Of a DNA stretch of 64,000 nt, positions 33,130-41,145 are shown piece after piece. This DNA is from [Mycobacterium] zoologicum (GTDB lineage Bacteria; Actinomycetota; Actinomycetes; Mycobacteriales; Mycobacteriaceae). Positions within the stretch are counted from its first letter, which is position 1; every line of letters starts with the position of its first letter. The position numbers and the translations under genes were made by a program. The stretch covers positions 718,919-782,918 of the forward strand of contig NZ_CP083985.1 in assembly GCF_020172665.1 (NCBI RefSeq), in the 5' to 3' direction. Under the pieces are notes generated by a model, which was given only the letters and a program-made list of their open reading frames with translations, was not told the DNA's origin and made no database searches.

Positions 33130-33286
33130 GACTCTTCCTTAGGTTCGCGTCCAGCTCCCACTCTGGACTTAATTCTCGGCATCGCCCCGGCATGAGTCCG
33201 ATGAACATTGTTGGCTGCCATTATGTCCCAGGTCATTTCGTGTGACGTGGTTTGGCGACGACGACGTCTGCGAACCATCTACAGGA

Positions 33287-33352
33287 CATCGCCTCGTCTA
33301 CCGGGTGGTCGGCGAGGACCTGCAGATCATCCAAGCCCGCTATCACTACTGA
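33287..33352 (+). pseudogene. C-terminal fragment of a YoeB/Txe toxin
   Basis: Twenty-one codons plus stop reading HRLVYRVVGEDLQIIQARYHY, shown here in full only as its hallmark: the LVYRV strand and the terminal ARYHY that carries the catalytic His/Tyr end of YoeB-type RNases. No coding continuity upstream, and no YefM antitoxin is visible. A relic. Confidence 0.65.
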
Positions 33353-33380
33353 CGCGCGGCCCCCCGCTACCGTTGACCCC

Positions 33381-34163
33381 GTGGATGCCACGTCGTTCTA
33401 CACCCAGACCGGGCCCGACATGTTCGACAGTTCGCCGCTGACCGCGGGGCCGTGGAGCCCGTCCGCGCAGCACGCCGGGCCGCCGTCGGCGTTGTTGGCC
33501 AGACAGATCGAACAGCATCAGCCGCGGCCCGGTCATCGGCTGGCGCGGATGACGGTGGACATTCTGCGGCCGGTGCCGGTGGCGCCGTTGCACATCACCG
33601 TGGCATCTCTGCACCAGGGCAGGCGGGTGGAGCTACTGCAGGCCACAGCGCAGGCGGCGGGGAGCACGGTGCTGATCGGGCGGGCCTGGCGGCTGATCGC
33701 GGCGTCGGCGGATTTCCCCGCGCCGCCCCAAGCGCAGGAGCTGCGGGACATCGACGCTGAGCTCACTTCCCCCGATGCAACGATTCCCGACGGCTGGCAC
33801 GGGGACGGTTACCTGTCGGCGATCGACTGGCGCTTCGAGCAGGGCGGCTTCGCCGACTTCGGTCGGGCGAAAGCCTGGACGCGGCCGACGGTGACGCTGG
33901 TCGACGGCGAGGACATGACACCGTGGCAGCGGGTGCTGACGGTCGCCGACTCCGGCAGTGGGATCAGCGTGTGCGCGCCGCCGAACCGGTATCCGGCGAT
34001 CAACTGCGACCTGTCGGTGGTACTCGACCACGATCCGGTCGGTGAGTGGATCGGCATGGACTCACGCACCACGGTGACCCCCGGGGCGGGGGCGATGACG
34101 CAGACGGTCATCTTCGACCAGGCCGGCCCCGCCGGCTTGGCGACGCAGACCCTGGTTGCGTAA
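33381..34163 (+). CDS. Acyl-CoA thioesterase family protein (TesB/4HBT_3-like)
   Basis: A 260-residue double-hotdog protein: AQHAGPPSALLARQIEQHQP at about 33-52 opens the first hotdog, and VVLDHDPVGEWIGMDSRTTV lies in the second, followed by a terminal QTVIFDQAG strand. It probably cleaves acyl-CoA. The GTG at 33381 is the most likely start; the open frame runs further back across the YoeB relic. It is a distant relative of the thioesterase at 13816, with better match to core mycobacterial genes than its accessory neighbours. Confidence 0.83.
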   Translation: MDATSFYTQTGPDMFDSSPLTAGPWSPSAQHAGPPSALLARQIEQHQPRPGHRLARMTVDILRPVPVAPLHITVASLHQGRRVELLQATAQAAGSTVLIGRAWRLIAASADFPAPPQAQELRDIDAELTSPDATIPDGWHGDGYLSAIDWRFEQGGFADFGRAKAWTRPTVTLVDGEDMTPWQRVLTVADSGSGISVCAPPNRYPAINCDLSVVLDHDPVGEWIGMDSRTTVTPGAGAMTQTVIFDQAGPAGLATQTLVA

Positions 34164-34192
34164 GTGTGTTAACCGGTACGTTCCGTGTCCAG

Positions 34193-34455
34193 TCAGTGCG
34201 TCGGCTTCATCACCGCCTGGACTGTGGCGCGCAGTGAGTCGGTTCGCGCCCAGGTGAATCGCTGAATTAGCCCTTCGTCGATGTCTGGAAGCCGCGAATG
34301 CGCCAGATGATTCCGCAGGTCGTACAAGTTCGCCCATAGGTGGTTGTCTCGGCATATCGTGCGGGATCACCCGAGCCGCGTAGGGAGATGATCTCGAATA
34401 GAAGTGCGTCAAGCTCCAGTAGCGCATGCAGGTCGGGTCGGCGATCGGCATTCAC
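34193..34455 (-). pseudogene. HepT-like toxin with frameshift
   Basis: It starts at GTG 34455, overlapping the antitoxin stop (GTGA). The first 35 or so codons (RRPDLHALLELDALLFEIIS) are in one frame. From about 34345-34362 the coding signal moves to the next frame: NHLWANLYDLRNHLAHSRLP, then DIDEGLIQRFTWARTDS, ending at TGA 34193-34195. The RN-x-LAH segment is the RNase motif (R-x4-6-H) of HEPN/HepT toxins. As it stands the frame ends early at 34267 without the motif, so the toxin is broken. Confidence 0.65.
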
Positions 34456-34745
34456 AGGGGCGCGGCTGACCGAAGGTCCGGGCTGACGTTTTCGTTGCGT
34501 AGCGCTCCGACAGAGAACAGGACAACGTCGACGCCGATCAGATCTGTTGCTGCTCTTTGGAACTCGAACATGTCAAAGAGGTCGTGCTCATCGTCGATTC
34601 GTCCGCGCAGCTTTCCTGCTGACGCAAACGCGAGTTCGGTGATTCCATAGCGCGCCGCCAGCTCGGACAGCTGAGACGCGTGCGCACGCACCTGAGCTTC
34701 GCTTGCTGGGAGCCGGGGCGGCGGCTCGGTGATCGCCTGACTCAT
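34452..34745 (-). CDS. MNT-type (nucleotidyltransferase-fold) antitoxin, degenerate
   Basis: A 97-residue protein resembling the minimal nucleotidyltransferase antitoxins (MntA) of HepT toxins: LAARYGITELAFASAG, then DDEHDLFDMFEF and a VDVVLFSVGALRNE strand-helix that corresponds to the KVDLV-ALR of MntA. The catalytic GS-x-ARG-x-SD-x-D signature is reduced to ASAG and EHD, so AMP-transfer activity is doubtful. The ATG at 34745 follows a TTGGAGA ribosome binding site; a TTG at 34754 is possible. The toxin partner overlaps its stop. Confidence 0.65.
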   Translation of the reverse strand: MSQAITEPPPRLPASEAQVRAHASQLSELAARYGITELAFASAGKLRGRIDDEHDLFDMFEFQRAATDLIGVDVVLFSVGALRNENVSPDLRSAAPL

Positions 34746-34808
34746 AGTCTCCAATTCTACGCGTCGAACGGTTCTGCGCCGGCTTCTTCAGTGCGTCGAT
34801 CGAGGACG

Positions 34809-36707
34809 TCAGGCAACACCACGTCGGCGAACGGAACTTTCTCCGTCACCGCTGAGCTGCGCCACCAACTCCACCGGATCGGCGCCGGCGGCCAGGAGGG
34901 CGGCCAGTGGATCACGCTGCTGCGGTGAGATCGGCTCGAGCGCGTAGAGCTGCAGCCCGGTCCCGTCGGGGGCCAGCCGGGCGCAGACCAGTTGCCCGTG
35001 CCGCAACTGCAGGTCGGTCATGCGCACGCCCGCCTCGTGCCGCTCGCTGGTGTGCACATTGCAGATGGTGACGCCCCGGTCGCCGTGCACGTCCTCGATT
35101 TCGAACACCGCTCGTGGTGCCAGCAGCCACTGTTGTGCCAGCGCCCATTCGTCGTCGGGAAGCAGCGGACCGCGCACCGTCAGGAACTCCTCGAACCCGC
35201 CGCCCTCGAACAGCACCGCGTCGATCACCAGCGGATCGGCCAGCGCCGCGTTGAACGCGTCTTCGTCGTCGACGATGGTGGACCGACACCATTCCCAGGC
35301 GGCCGCGTAGCGCAGATCGGTCCAGTTGCCGAACAGCACATGCCGAATGGCCTTGTGATACAGCCAGCCCACCCGGTCGTGCAACGGCAACCCATTGAGA
35401 TGGCACTTCTTGTATTTCCTGCCGGAGCCGCACCAGCACAGTGCATTTCGGCCCAGATCGGTCTGCGGCGCGCAGCGATGTTGGCGCAGCAGGTACACCA
35501 GTGGATGATCGGTGGTTGCTCGCGCGCGCCGCAGCAGGGCCAGGGCGGCTTCCGCATCGCCGCGGTCGGAGGCGATTTCGGCCAAGTCGAGCAGCGGCAG
35601 CGGCCACTGGCCGTCCATCGCCTCAGCCGCCAGCAACTCACGCTCGAACCCGACGACATCGCCTTCGCGTTCGCAAGCCACCGCCCGCAGCCACTGGCAG
35701 GCCACCTGAGCCGACGGCGGCACCCGCGGCGCCAATGCGTCCGCCAGCCCCCGCAGCCCGCCTGCACTGAACCGGCCGTCGCGCAGCGTCTCCCTCGCCA
35801 GCAGTTCGGCGATCTTCGGATCGGCCAGCGCGGCGCCGACGTCGTCCATGATGTCGCCGAAGTCATCCGCAGGTTCGACGCTGTCCCCGGACGGGCCAGA
35901 CTTGAGCAGCTGCGGTATCACCATCAGCCGATACAGCCGCAGCAGCGTGTTCAGCGTCAGCGCGTCATCCTCGTCGAGTCGGTGGCGTCGCGCCAGCTTC
36001 TCCCATTCCCGCTCGAAAACCCAACGGCTGAAATTGAATTCCGGCGGCGCCAGCGACGCACCATGCTGGGTCAGGCCCCGTTCGGCGACGATCTCCGACA
36101 GCGGGGCGCCCGGCTGGGTGAACAGCGTCGGATCTGCCAGGCACGCGGTCCAGACCACTGCGTCGACGCGCTCCGGCTGTCCACCGAGTTGCATGGCCAG
36201 CCGTGCTCCCGCCGCGGAATCGGTTGCCGTGGCGACCCGTTCGAGCACCAGTCCCGCATCGCCCAGGCGCAGGCCGATCAGATCACCGCTCTCGACGCCG
36301 AGTGCCTCGAACGTACCCGGGGTCAGCGCGAGGACGCCGCGATCATCGTCTTGCATCACGTAGTGGACCGCGGACCCGTCGGCCAACCGTTGGTACGGCG
36401 CACTGTCGCAGAGCAGGGCGATCGGAGCGAGATCCGGGGTGATGATGAGTACGTCGCCACCCACCTCGGACTCGGTGACCCGCCGGGTGAATACCCGGCC
36501 GGCCAGCACGGCGGGCAGCCATAGCCAACGTCCGTCAGGCAATTGCCCTGCGGGAATGTCGATTTCGAAATGCAGTTGCCGCAGAACGCGGGCGGGATCG
36601 GCCACGCCGGCCTCCCGCAGATACTCGGCGAGGGGGTCTTCGTGCAACGGGCCGTGTGTGGTGAGAATCCTCGACAGTGGCCCAATGGGATCGAATGGCT
36701 CGGTCAT
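34809..36707 (-). CDS. Large SEC-C motif protein, unknown function
   Basis: A 632-residue cytosolic protein. A SEC-C zinc motif (NALCWCGSGRKYKKCH) lies at about 416-431, between an N-terminal half of about 400 residues with winged-helix-like and tetratricopeptide-like helical stretches (LPLLDLAEIASDRGDAEAAL) and a C-terminal domain of about 190 residues. SEC-C motifs bind zinc and occur in SecA and in many stress or plant-type proteins; no specific role is known here. The ATG at 36707 is seven bases from a TAGCCT -10 (leaderless). Confidence 0.85.
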   Translation of the reverse strand: MTEPFDPIGPLSRILTTHGPLHEDPLAEYLREAGVADPARVLRQLHFEIDIPAGQLPDGRWLWLPAVLAGRVFTRRVTESEVGGDVLIITPDLAPIALLCDSAPYQRLADGSAVHYVMQDDDRGVLALTPGTFEALGVESGDLIGLRLGDAGLVLERVATATDSAAGARLAMQLGGQPERVDAVVWTACLADPTLFTQPGAPLSEIVAERGLTQHGASLAPPEFNFSRWVFEREWEKLARRHRLDEDDALTLNTLLRLYRLMVIPQLLKSGPSGDSVEPADDFGDIMDDVGAALADPKIAELLARETLRDGRFSAGGLRGLADALAPRVPPSAQVACQWLRAVACEREGDVVGFERELLAAEAMDGQWPLPLLDLAEIASDRGDAEAALALLRRARATTDHPLVYLLRQHRCAPQTDLGRNALCWCGSGRKYKKCHLNGLPLHDRVGWLYHKAIRHVLFGNWTDLRYAAAWEWCRSTIVDDEDAFNAALADPLVIDAVLFEGGGFEEFLTVRGPLLPDDEWALAQQWLLAPRAVFEIEDVHGDRGVTICNVHTSERHEAGVRMTDLQLRHGQLVCARLAPDGTGLQLYALEPISPQQRDPLAALLAAGADPVELVAQLSGDGESSVRRRGVA

Positions 36708-36801
36708 GGCGGTCAGGCTAGGAGCCCGGCGACCGTGCCGCACTCCACCTCATCGGCCGCTGTGGACAACTCACCGCGGCGGGTGCGGTTGTTACTCCCA
36801 G

Positions 36802-37170
36802 TCAGGCCGGGTCGGTCCCGTCTTGCGCATCGATCACGTGCTGGATCAGCCCAGCGATTCGCTGCTGACCCGCGGCGGCTACGTCGAGTTTGGACCGCAT
36901 CTCGCTGAAGCCGCCGGCCGTCTCCTGCCGCAGGTTGGTCACATCCTGCCGGATGTCGACCATGTCTTCACGTAATGCATTGAAACTGGCGATCGTGGCA
37001 CGACGGAAGTCTCGGACCTCGTCGCCGATCTCGCCGACGTCGCGGTCGGCGCCGCCGGCGAGCACGCGGGCCGCCGTCGCGTCCTGCTCGCTGGCCCGGA
37101 CCCGGTTGCGCAACTTCCGTATGTGCTCCTCCAGGGCGGCGACTCGTGGTTCGAGGTTCTCTGGCGGCAT
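36802..37170 (-). CDS. Coiled-coil protein
   Basis: A 122-residue protein that is almost entirely helical heptads (PRVAALEEHIRKLRNRVRAS, then EVRDFRRATIASFNALREDM and QDVTNLRQETAGGFSEMRSK). Such short coiled-coil proteins are frequent in mycobacteria and of unknown function. The ATG at 37170 is six bases downstream of a TACGCT -10 (TTGCCC-N16-TACGCT). Upstream of the SEC-C gene on the same strand. Confidence 0.8.
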   Translation of the reverse strand: MPPENLEPRVAALEEHIRKLRNRVRASEQDATAARVLAGGADRDVGEIGDEVRDFRRATIASFNALREDMVDIRQDVTNLRQETAGGFSEMRSKLDVAAAGQQRIAGLIQHVIDAQDGTDPA

Positions 37171-37268
37171 GCTGGCAGCGTACGCCGGTGGACTTACCGG
37201 GCAAGTCACTCTGGGAATGTCCGTGCACCACAGCGCCGGGGCGCCTGGCGGCACCTGAATCAGGTCCC

Positions 37269-38633
37269 TCAGGCGGTGACGACCAGCGACATCCCGTGCC
37301 GGTCCTGTCCCCGGCGCCGCCGGCTGCGCTCGAGCAGCCGGGCCACCGCGGCCTCCACCCCGCGGGCCAACTTCTCGGCATCCGGGACGGCGTCGAAATC
37401 GGCGAGGATCCCGAAGAACAGCTGATCGGCGTAGTTCAACACCGCCGCGGCGCTGCGCAGCTGGATCGCGATCGGCGGAATCGGCAAGACCTCGATCACG
37501 TTGCGGCCCATCACCTGTAGCGGCCGGCTCGGCCCGGCCACATTGACGGCCATGGTGGCCACGTTGCGCTGCGGCAACCGGGCCAGCAGATCCAGGGCCC
37601 ACGCGGTCACCGGGAAGGGCAGCATCCGGGTGGCCGCGGCCACCAATTCTTCCACTCCGCTGCCGGTCATCTGCTCCATCCGGGCATGAATCAGCCGCAA
37701 CCGCAGTACCGGATTCGCCTCGTGCACAGGCAGATACGGCAGGCGGATCGCGCCGCGGCTGGGCACCAGGGTGCGCAGTGACTCGGCGTTGGGCTTCTCA
37801 CCGCGGCGCAACAACATATCGCGGTAGACCTCGGTGAGCGCGGCCAGCGCGACGTCGTCGACGGTGACGTTGAAGGTCCGGCAGATCTGGTGGACGTCAT
37901 CGAGGGCGACATGCGCCGCGGTGTAGCGTCTCCGGGAGGTCACCGGCCCGTTCAGCGGCGACGACGGACGTTGCAGACCGGCCGCGAATTCGTTTGCGCT
38001 GCGCACGATCTCGCGAGCTGCGGCCAGCGCGTCGCCGGCGATCTGCGCGGGAGCCCGCAGCGCCGCCAGCCAGGGGCTCGGGGCCGGGTGTGCCGCATCG
38101 ATCCGGGCGCTGCCCGCGGGGTGCCGGTTCATGCAGTGCTCAACGGCGTCGCCCCCGGCCATGGCGTCATCGGACAATCCGGTCAGGATGTGCACGGTCG
38201 CAACGGCATCGGCCAGGCACGGGTGCACCTTCATCAGCATCGCCCACCGGCCCCCGGCCAGCTCACTGATCAGCCAGATCTCCCACAACGGGCGGTCGTG
38301 GTCGAGCTGCCACGACATCACGTCGGCCACCACGCTGTAGAGGTCCTCGTCGGTGCCGGAGCCCGGGAGAGCGACGCGCCGCACGTGATAGGCCAGGTCG
38401 AACTTGTCGTCGTCGACCCACTGCGGTGCGTCGAGGTCGAAGACCCGGCGGCGCAACCGCTGTGAGAACCGGGGGCAGGCCGCGATCCGCTCGGACAGGG
38501 TCGCCATCAACGCGTCGTGCTCGGGCATCGGGCCGTCCAGGATCGCCAGCCCACCGATGCCCAGCCGGGTGTGGGGGTCGGTGTGCTCGGCGTGCAGGAA
38601 GGCGGTGTCCAGGGTGCTCAGTCGCTGTGACAT
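37269..38633 (-). CDS. WS/DGAT-family acyltransferase with degenerate active site
   Basis: A 454-residue wax ester synthase/diacylglycerol acyltransferase-like protein. The family frame is complete: LDTAFLHAEHTDPHTRLG start, PLWEIWLISELAGGRWAM, the C-terminal NVAGPSRPL and LNYADQLFFGILAD. The catalytic HHxxxDG motif reads HPCLADA (137-143): the second His is Pro and the Gly is Ala. The first His and the Asp remain. Activity is therefore uncertain; it may be inactive or act on another substrate. The start has a CGGAGG ribosome binding site. Confidence 0.88.
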   Translation of the reverse strand: MSQRLSTLDTAFLHAEHTDPHTRLGIGGLAILDGPMPEHDALMATLSERIAACPRFSQRLRRRVFDLDAPQWVDDDKFDLAYHVRRVALPGSGTDEDLYSVVADVMSWQLDHDRPLWEIWLISELAGGRWAMLMKVHPCLADAVATVHILTGLSDDAMAGGDAVEHCMNRHPAGSARIDAAHPAPSPWLAALRAPAQIAGDALAAAREIVRSANEFAAGLQRPSSPLNGPVTSRRRYTAAHVALDDVHQICRTFNVTVDDVALAALTEVYRDMLLRRGEKPNAESLRTLVPSRGAIRLPYLPVHEANPVLRLRLIHARMEQMTGSGVEELVAAATRMLPFPVTAWALDLLARLPQRNVATMAVNVAGPSRPLQVMGRNVIEVLPIPPIAIQLRSAAAVLNYADQLFFGILADFDAVPDAEKLARGVEAAVARLLERSRRRRGQDRHGMSLVVTA

Positions 38634-38811
38634 GGCGGCCTCCGAGTTATCTGTTACGCGTAGTATCAGTATCGACTAGCGGCGCTGCGGTCGGCAGGGC
38701 CGGAAGTCCCTAAGCAGCGCATCAACTCTCGAGCGAAACCCGCCCCTATTTCGACGAGAGATCTCCGGGTAATGTTCGGCAAATGATCCATCGGCAAAGG
38801 GGCGCCCCGAG

Positions 38812-39663
38812 ATGGTGGCATCCGACCAGGTAGGCGGCCGGTCTACCGCTGCGCTCTGGGAAGGGTGGAGCGATCCGGGCCGGTTGCTGTGGGTCATCGC
38901 CGCGGCGTGCTGGGTGGCACTGCTGGCAGCCGGGCATCACCATGACGTTCTCATCACCGGCGGCGCGACACCGCGATCGGTTGCCGGCGTCGCATTCTCC
39001 GTGGCGCTGCTGGCCGGCGCCTGGCTGGAGATGACCGCCGCGATGATGCTGCCGACGACCATTCCGATGGTGCGGATGTTCACCGTCGTCAGCGCCCGTG
39101 CCCCGCGAACGGCCTGGGTGCGTGCCGCGTTCCTCGCCGGCTACCTGGCGCTGTGGCTGGCGTTCGCGCTCGCCGCGGTCGCGGTGGCAACCGCCGTGCG
39201 AGCGTGGGCGGCACCGGCGCAGTTGACGTGGATGTCCGCTCGACCGCACCTGGTGCTCGCCGCCGTGCTGGCGATCGCCGGCATCTTCCAACTCACCCCG
39301 CTCAAGGACCGCTGCCTCACCCAGTGCCGCGACCCCCGGGCCTTCCTGTTCGCCCACTACCGGCGTGGTGTCGCGGGCGCCTGGAACCTGGGACTGCGCC
39401 ACGGCTGGTCCTGCCTGGGGTGCTGCTGGGCGCTGATGCTGATCATGTTCGGTACCGGACTGGGCAATGTGCTGGCCATGCTGGCGCTGACCGCGGTGAT
39501 GCTGATCGAGAAGACCGCCTCGTGGGGCAGGCGGATCGTGGCGCCCCTCGGCGTCGCCCTGATGATCGCCGCGGCGTTGGCGGGCCTGTTCGGAAACCAC
39601 CTGCCCGGCTGGGGCCTCTACGAGCCGCTGCAGTCGTCGACCGGTGCGCATCACCACCCGTGA
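38812..39663 (+). CDS. DUF2182 integral membrane protein
   Basis: A 283-residue membrane protein with six to seven helices. The DUF2182 hallmark MTAAMMLPTTIPMVRMF is at about 65-81, and metal-type motifs DRCLTQCRDP (about 166-175) and WSCLGCCW (about 197-204) lie near membrane faces. His-rich ends (AGHHHD, GAHHHP). The family is described as predicted metal-binding; function unproven. It is followed after 13 bases by a DUF1326 gene and then a flavin reductase, a pairing recurrent in bacteria. Confidence 0.87.
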   Translation: MVASDQVGGRSTAALWEGWSDPGRLLWVIAAACWVALLAAGHHHDVLITGGATPRSVAGVAFSVALLAGAWLEMTAAMMLPTTIPMVRMFTVVSARAPRTAWVRAAFLAGYLALWLAFALAAVAVATAVRAWAAPAQLTWMSARPHLVLAAVLAIAGIFQLTPLKDRCLTQCRDPRAFLFAHYRRGVAGAWNLGLRHGWSCLGCCWALMLIMFGTGLGNVLAMLALTAVMLIEKTASWGRRIVAPLGVALMIAAALAGLFGNHLPGWGLYEPLQSSTGAHHHP

Positions 39664-39676
39664 AAAGGAGATCGTC

Positions 39677-40273
39677 GTGGGATATGAGTTGAACGGACGA
39701 ATGGCCGAGGTGTGCAGTTGCCGGTCACTGTGCCCGTGCACCATCGGCGAGAACGCCGACGGCAACAACTGCGGGTTCAACTGGGTGTTCCACATCGACC
39801 GCGGGCAGATCAACGGCGTCGACGTGGCCGGCCTCAACCTGGGTCTGCTGGGGCATCACGCCGACAATATCTTCGACGTCAACACCCGGGTGTTCGTCAT
39901 CGTCGACGACCGCGCCGACGACACCCAACAGGACGCGCTAGTGACGGCGTTCACCGGCCAGGCCGGTGGGCCGCTGGCCGATCTGGCCGGCCTGGTCAAG
40001 GAGATTGTGGGCGTGACCCGGGCGCCGATCGAATTCGACGTCGACAAGGGCAGTGGCCATTTCAAGGTAGACGGGATCTTCGAGGCCCAGGTCGAGGGTT
40101 TTCGCGCCAAGGACGGCTCCCACACGACCTTGAATAACACCGCGCTCGGCCACGTCTACGGCGCTTTGACCTACCCCGGCAAGGTGATTCGGCATCGGGT
40201 GACCGAGACCGAGCACGGTCTGCAGTTCCGGGGCCGGCAGTCGACCCAGACCGAATTCAGCTTCGCGTCCTGA
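39677..40273 (+). CDS. DUF1326 protein, Cys-rich N-terminus
   Basis: A 198-residue DUF1326 protein. The N-terminus carries C13-x-C15-x3-C19-x-C21 (EVCSCRSLCPCTIG) and a further Cys at about 33, a likely metal site. The rest is a beta-rich domain. GTG start at 39677 with an AAGGAG ribosome binding site. It lies between the DUF2182 membrane protein and a flavin reductase in one operon, so a shared metal or redox task is inferred; no reaction is known. Confidence 0.87.
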   Translation: MGYELNGRMAEVCSCRSLCPCTIGENADGNNCGFNWVFHIDRGQINGVDVAGLNLGLLGHHADNIFDVNTRVFVIVDDRADDTQQDALVTAFTGQAGGPLADLAGLVKEIVGVTRAPIEFDVDKGSGHFKVDGIFEAQVEGFRAKDGSHTTLNNTALGHVYGALTYPGKVIRHRVTETEHGLQFRGRQSTQTEFSFAS

Positions 40274-40287
40274 TCGGAGAGTCCACC

Positions 40288-41007
40288 GTGGACGTATACA
40301 AGTCGCAGTTACTGCGGCGCGAACTGATCGCCGAGGGCACCATGGCGTTCTATTTCGCCAAGCCGGACGGCTATGAGTACCTGCCGGGACAGTCTTGTCA
40401 GCTGACGCTGATCGACCCGCCGCCCAAGGATGACTCCAAGGGAGCGACCCGCGAGTTCACCATCGCCAGTGCGCCGCACGAGCCTGAACTGATGATCGCG
40501 ATGCGCCTGCGGGACAGCGCATTCAAGGACCTGCTCAAGGACGCCCCGCCCGGAACGACGGTGTCGATCAGCGAAGCCGACGGCGACCTGATCCTGCATC
40601 GCGACGTCGGCCGGCCGGCGGTGTTGATCGCCGGTGGCATCGGTGTCACACCGTTCCTGTCGATCGTCCGCCATGCCTCACGCCATGCGTTGGCGCATCC
40701 GTTGTATCTCTTCTACTCCAACTGGCGGCCCGAGCTGGCGGCGTTCCTCCCGGAACTCGAAGCGTTGCAGCAGGCCAACCCGCACTTCCGGTTGATCACG
40801 ACGATGACTGATCCCGATCCGCGATCCTGGTCCGGCGAGATCGGTGTTGTCGACGCCGATCTGCTGCGGCGGCACCTATCGGAGATCACCAGCCCGGTGT
40901 ACTACGTGGCGGGGCCGCCGCCGATGGCGCTGGCGATGCTGGATCTACTCGAGGATCTGGGTGTCGACGACGCCGACATCAAGTCCGCCGAGTTCTACGG
41001 CTACTGA
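40288..41007 (+). CDS. FAD/NAD(P)-binding ferredoxin-reductase-type oxidoreductase
   Basis: A 239-residue FNR-fold protein: FAD-binding region with YLPGQSCQLTL and REFTIASAP (the R-x-T-x-S pattern), then the NAD(P)-binding domain with LIAGGIGVTPFLSIVRHA (about 112-129) and the nicotinamide-site YYVAGPPPM. No [2Fe-2S] plug follows. It would pass electrons from NAD(P)H to an unknown partner, perhaps the DUF1326/DUF2182 proteins or the P450 138 bases downstream. GTG start. Confidence 0.88.
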   Translation: MDVYKSQLLRRELIAEGTMAFYFAKPDGYEYLPGQSCQLTLIDPPPKDDSKGATREFTIASAPHEPELMIAMRLRDSAFKDLLKDAPPGTTVSISEADGDLILHRDVGRPAVLIAGGIGVTPFLSIVRHASRHALAHPLYLFYSNWRPELAAFLPELEALQQANPHFRLITTMTDPDPRSWSGEIGVVDADLLRRHLSEITSPVYYVAGPPPMALAMLDLLEDLGVDDADIKSAEFYGY

Positions 41008-41145
41008 GGCGATCCCAACAACCGCGGCTCAGGCCGGGGCGGAAACGCCTTGCGCGTCGTTCGGGCGCGGAAGCGGTGCGTTGACCCGAGTTGATCTGCC
41101 GCATGGCATCGGAATTCGACGACTAGACCGCTAGCCTCCAAGCAC

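Noticed and set aside
38640..38665. Palindromic TACGCGTA region before the WS/DGAT gene as a TetR operator
   Set aside because: Only a short 8-base palindrome with imperfect flanks and no adjacent TetR gene; support too weak.
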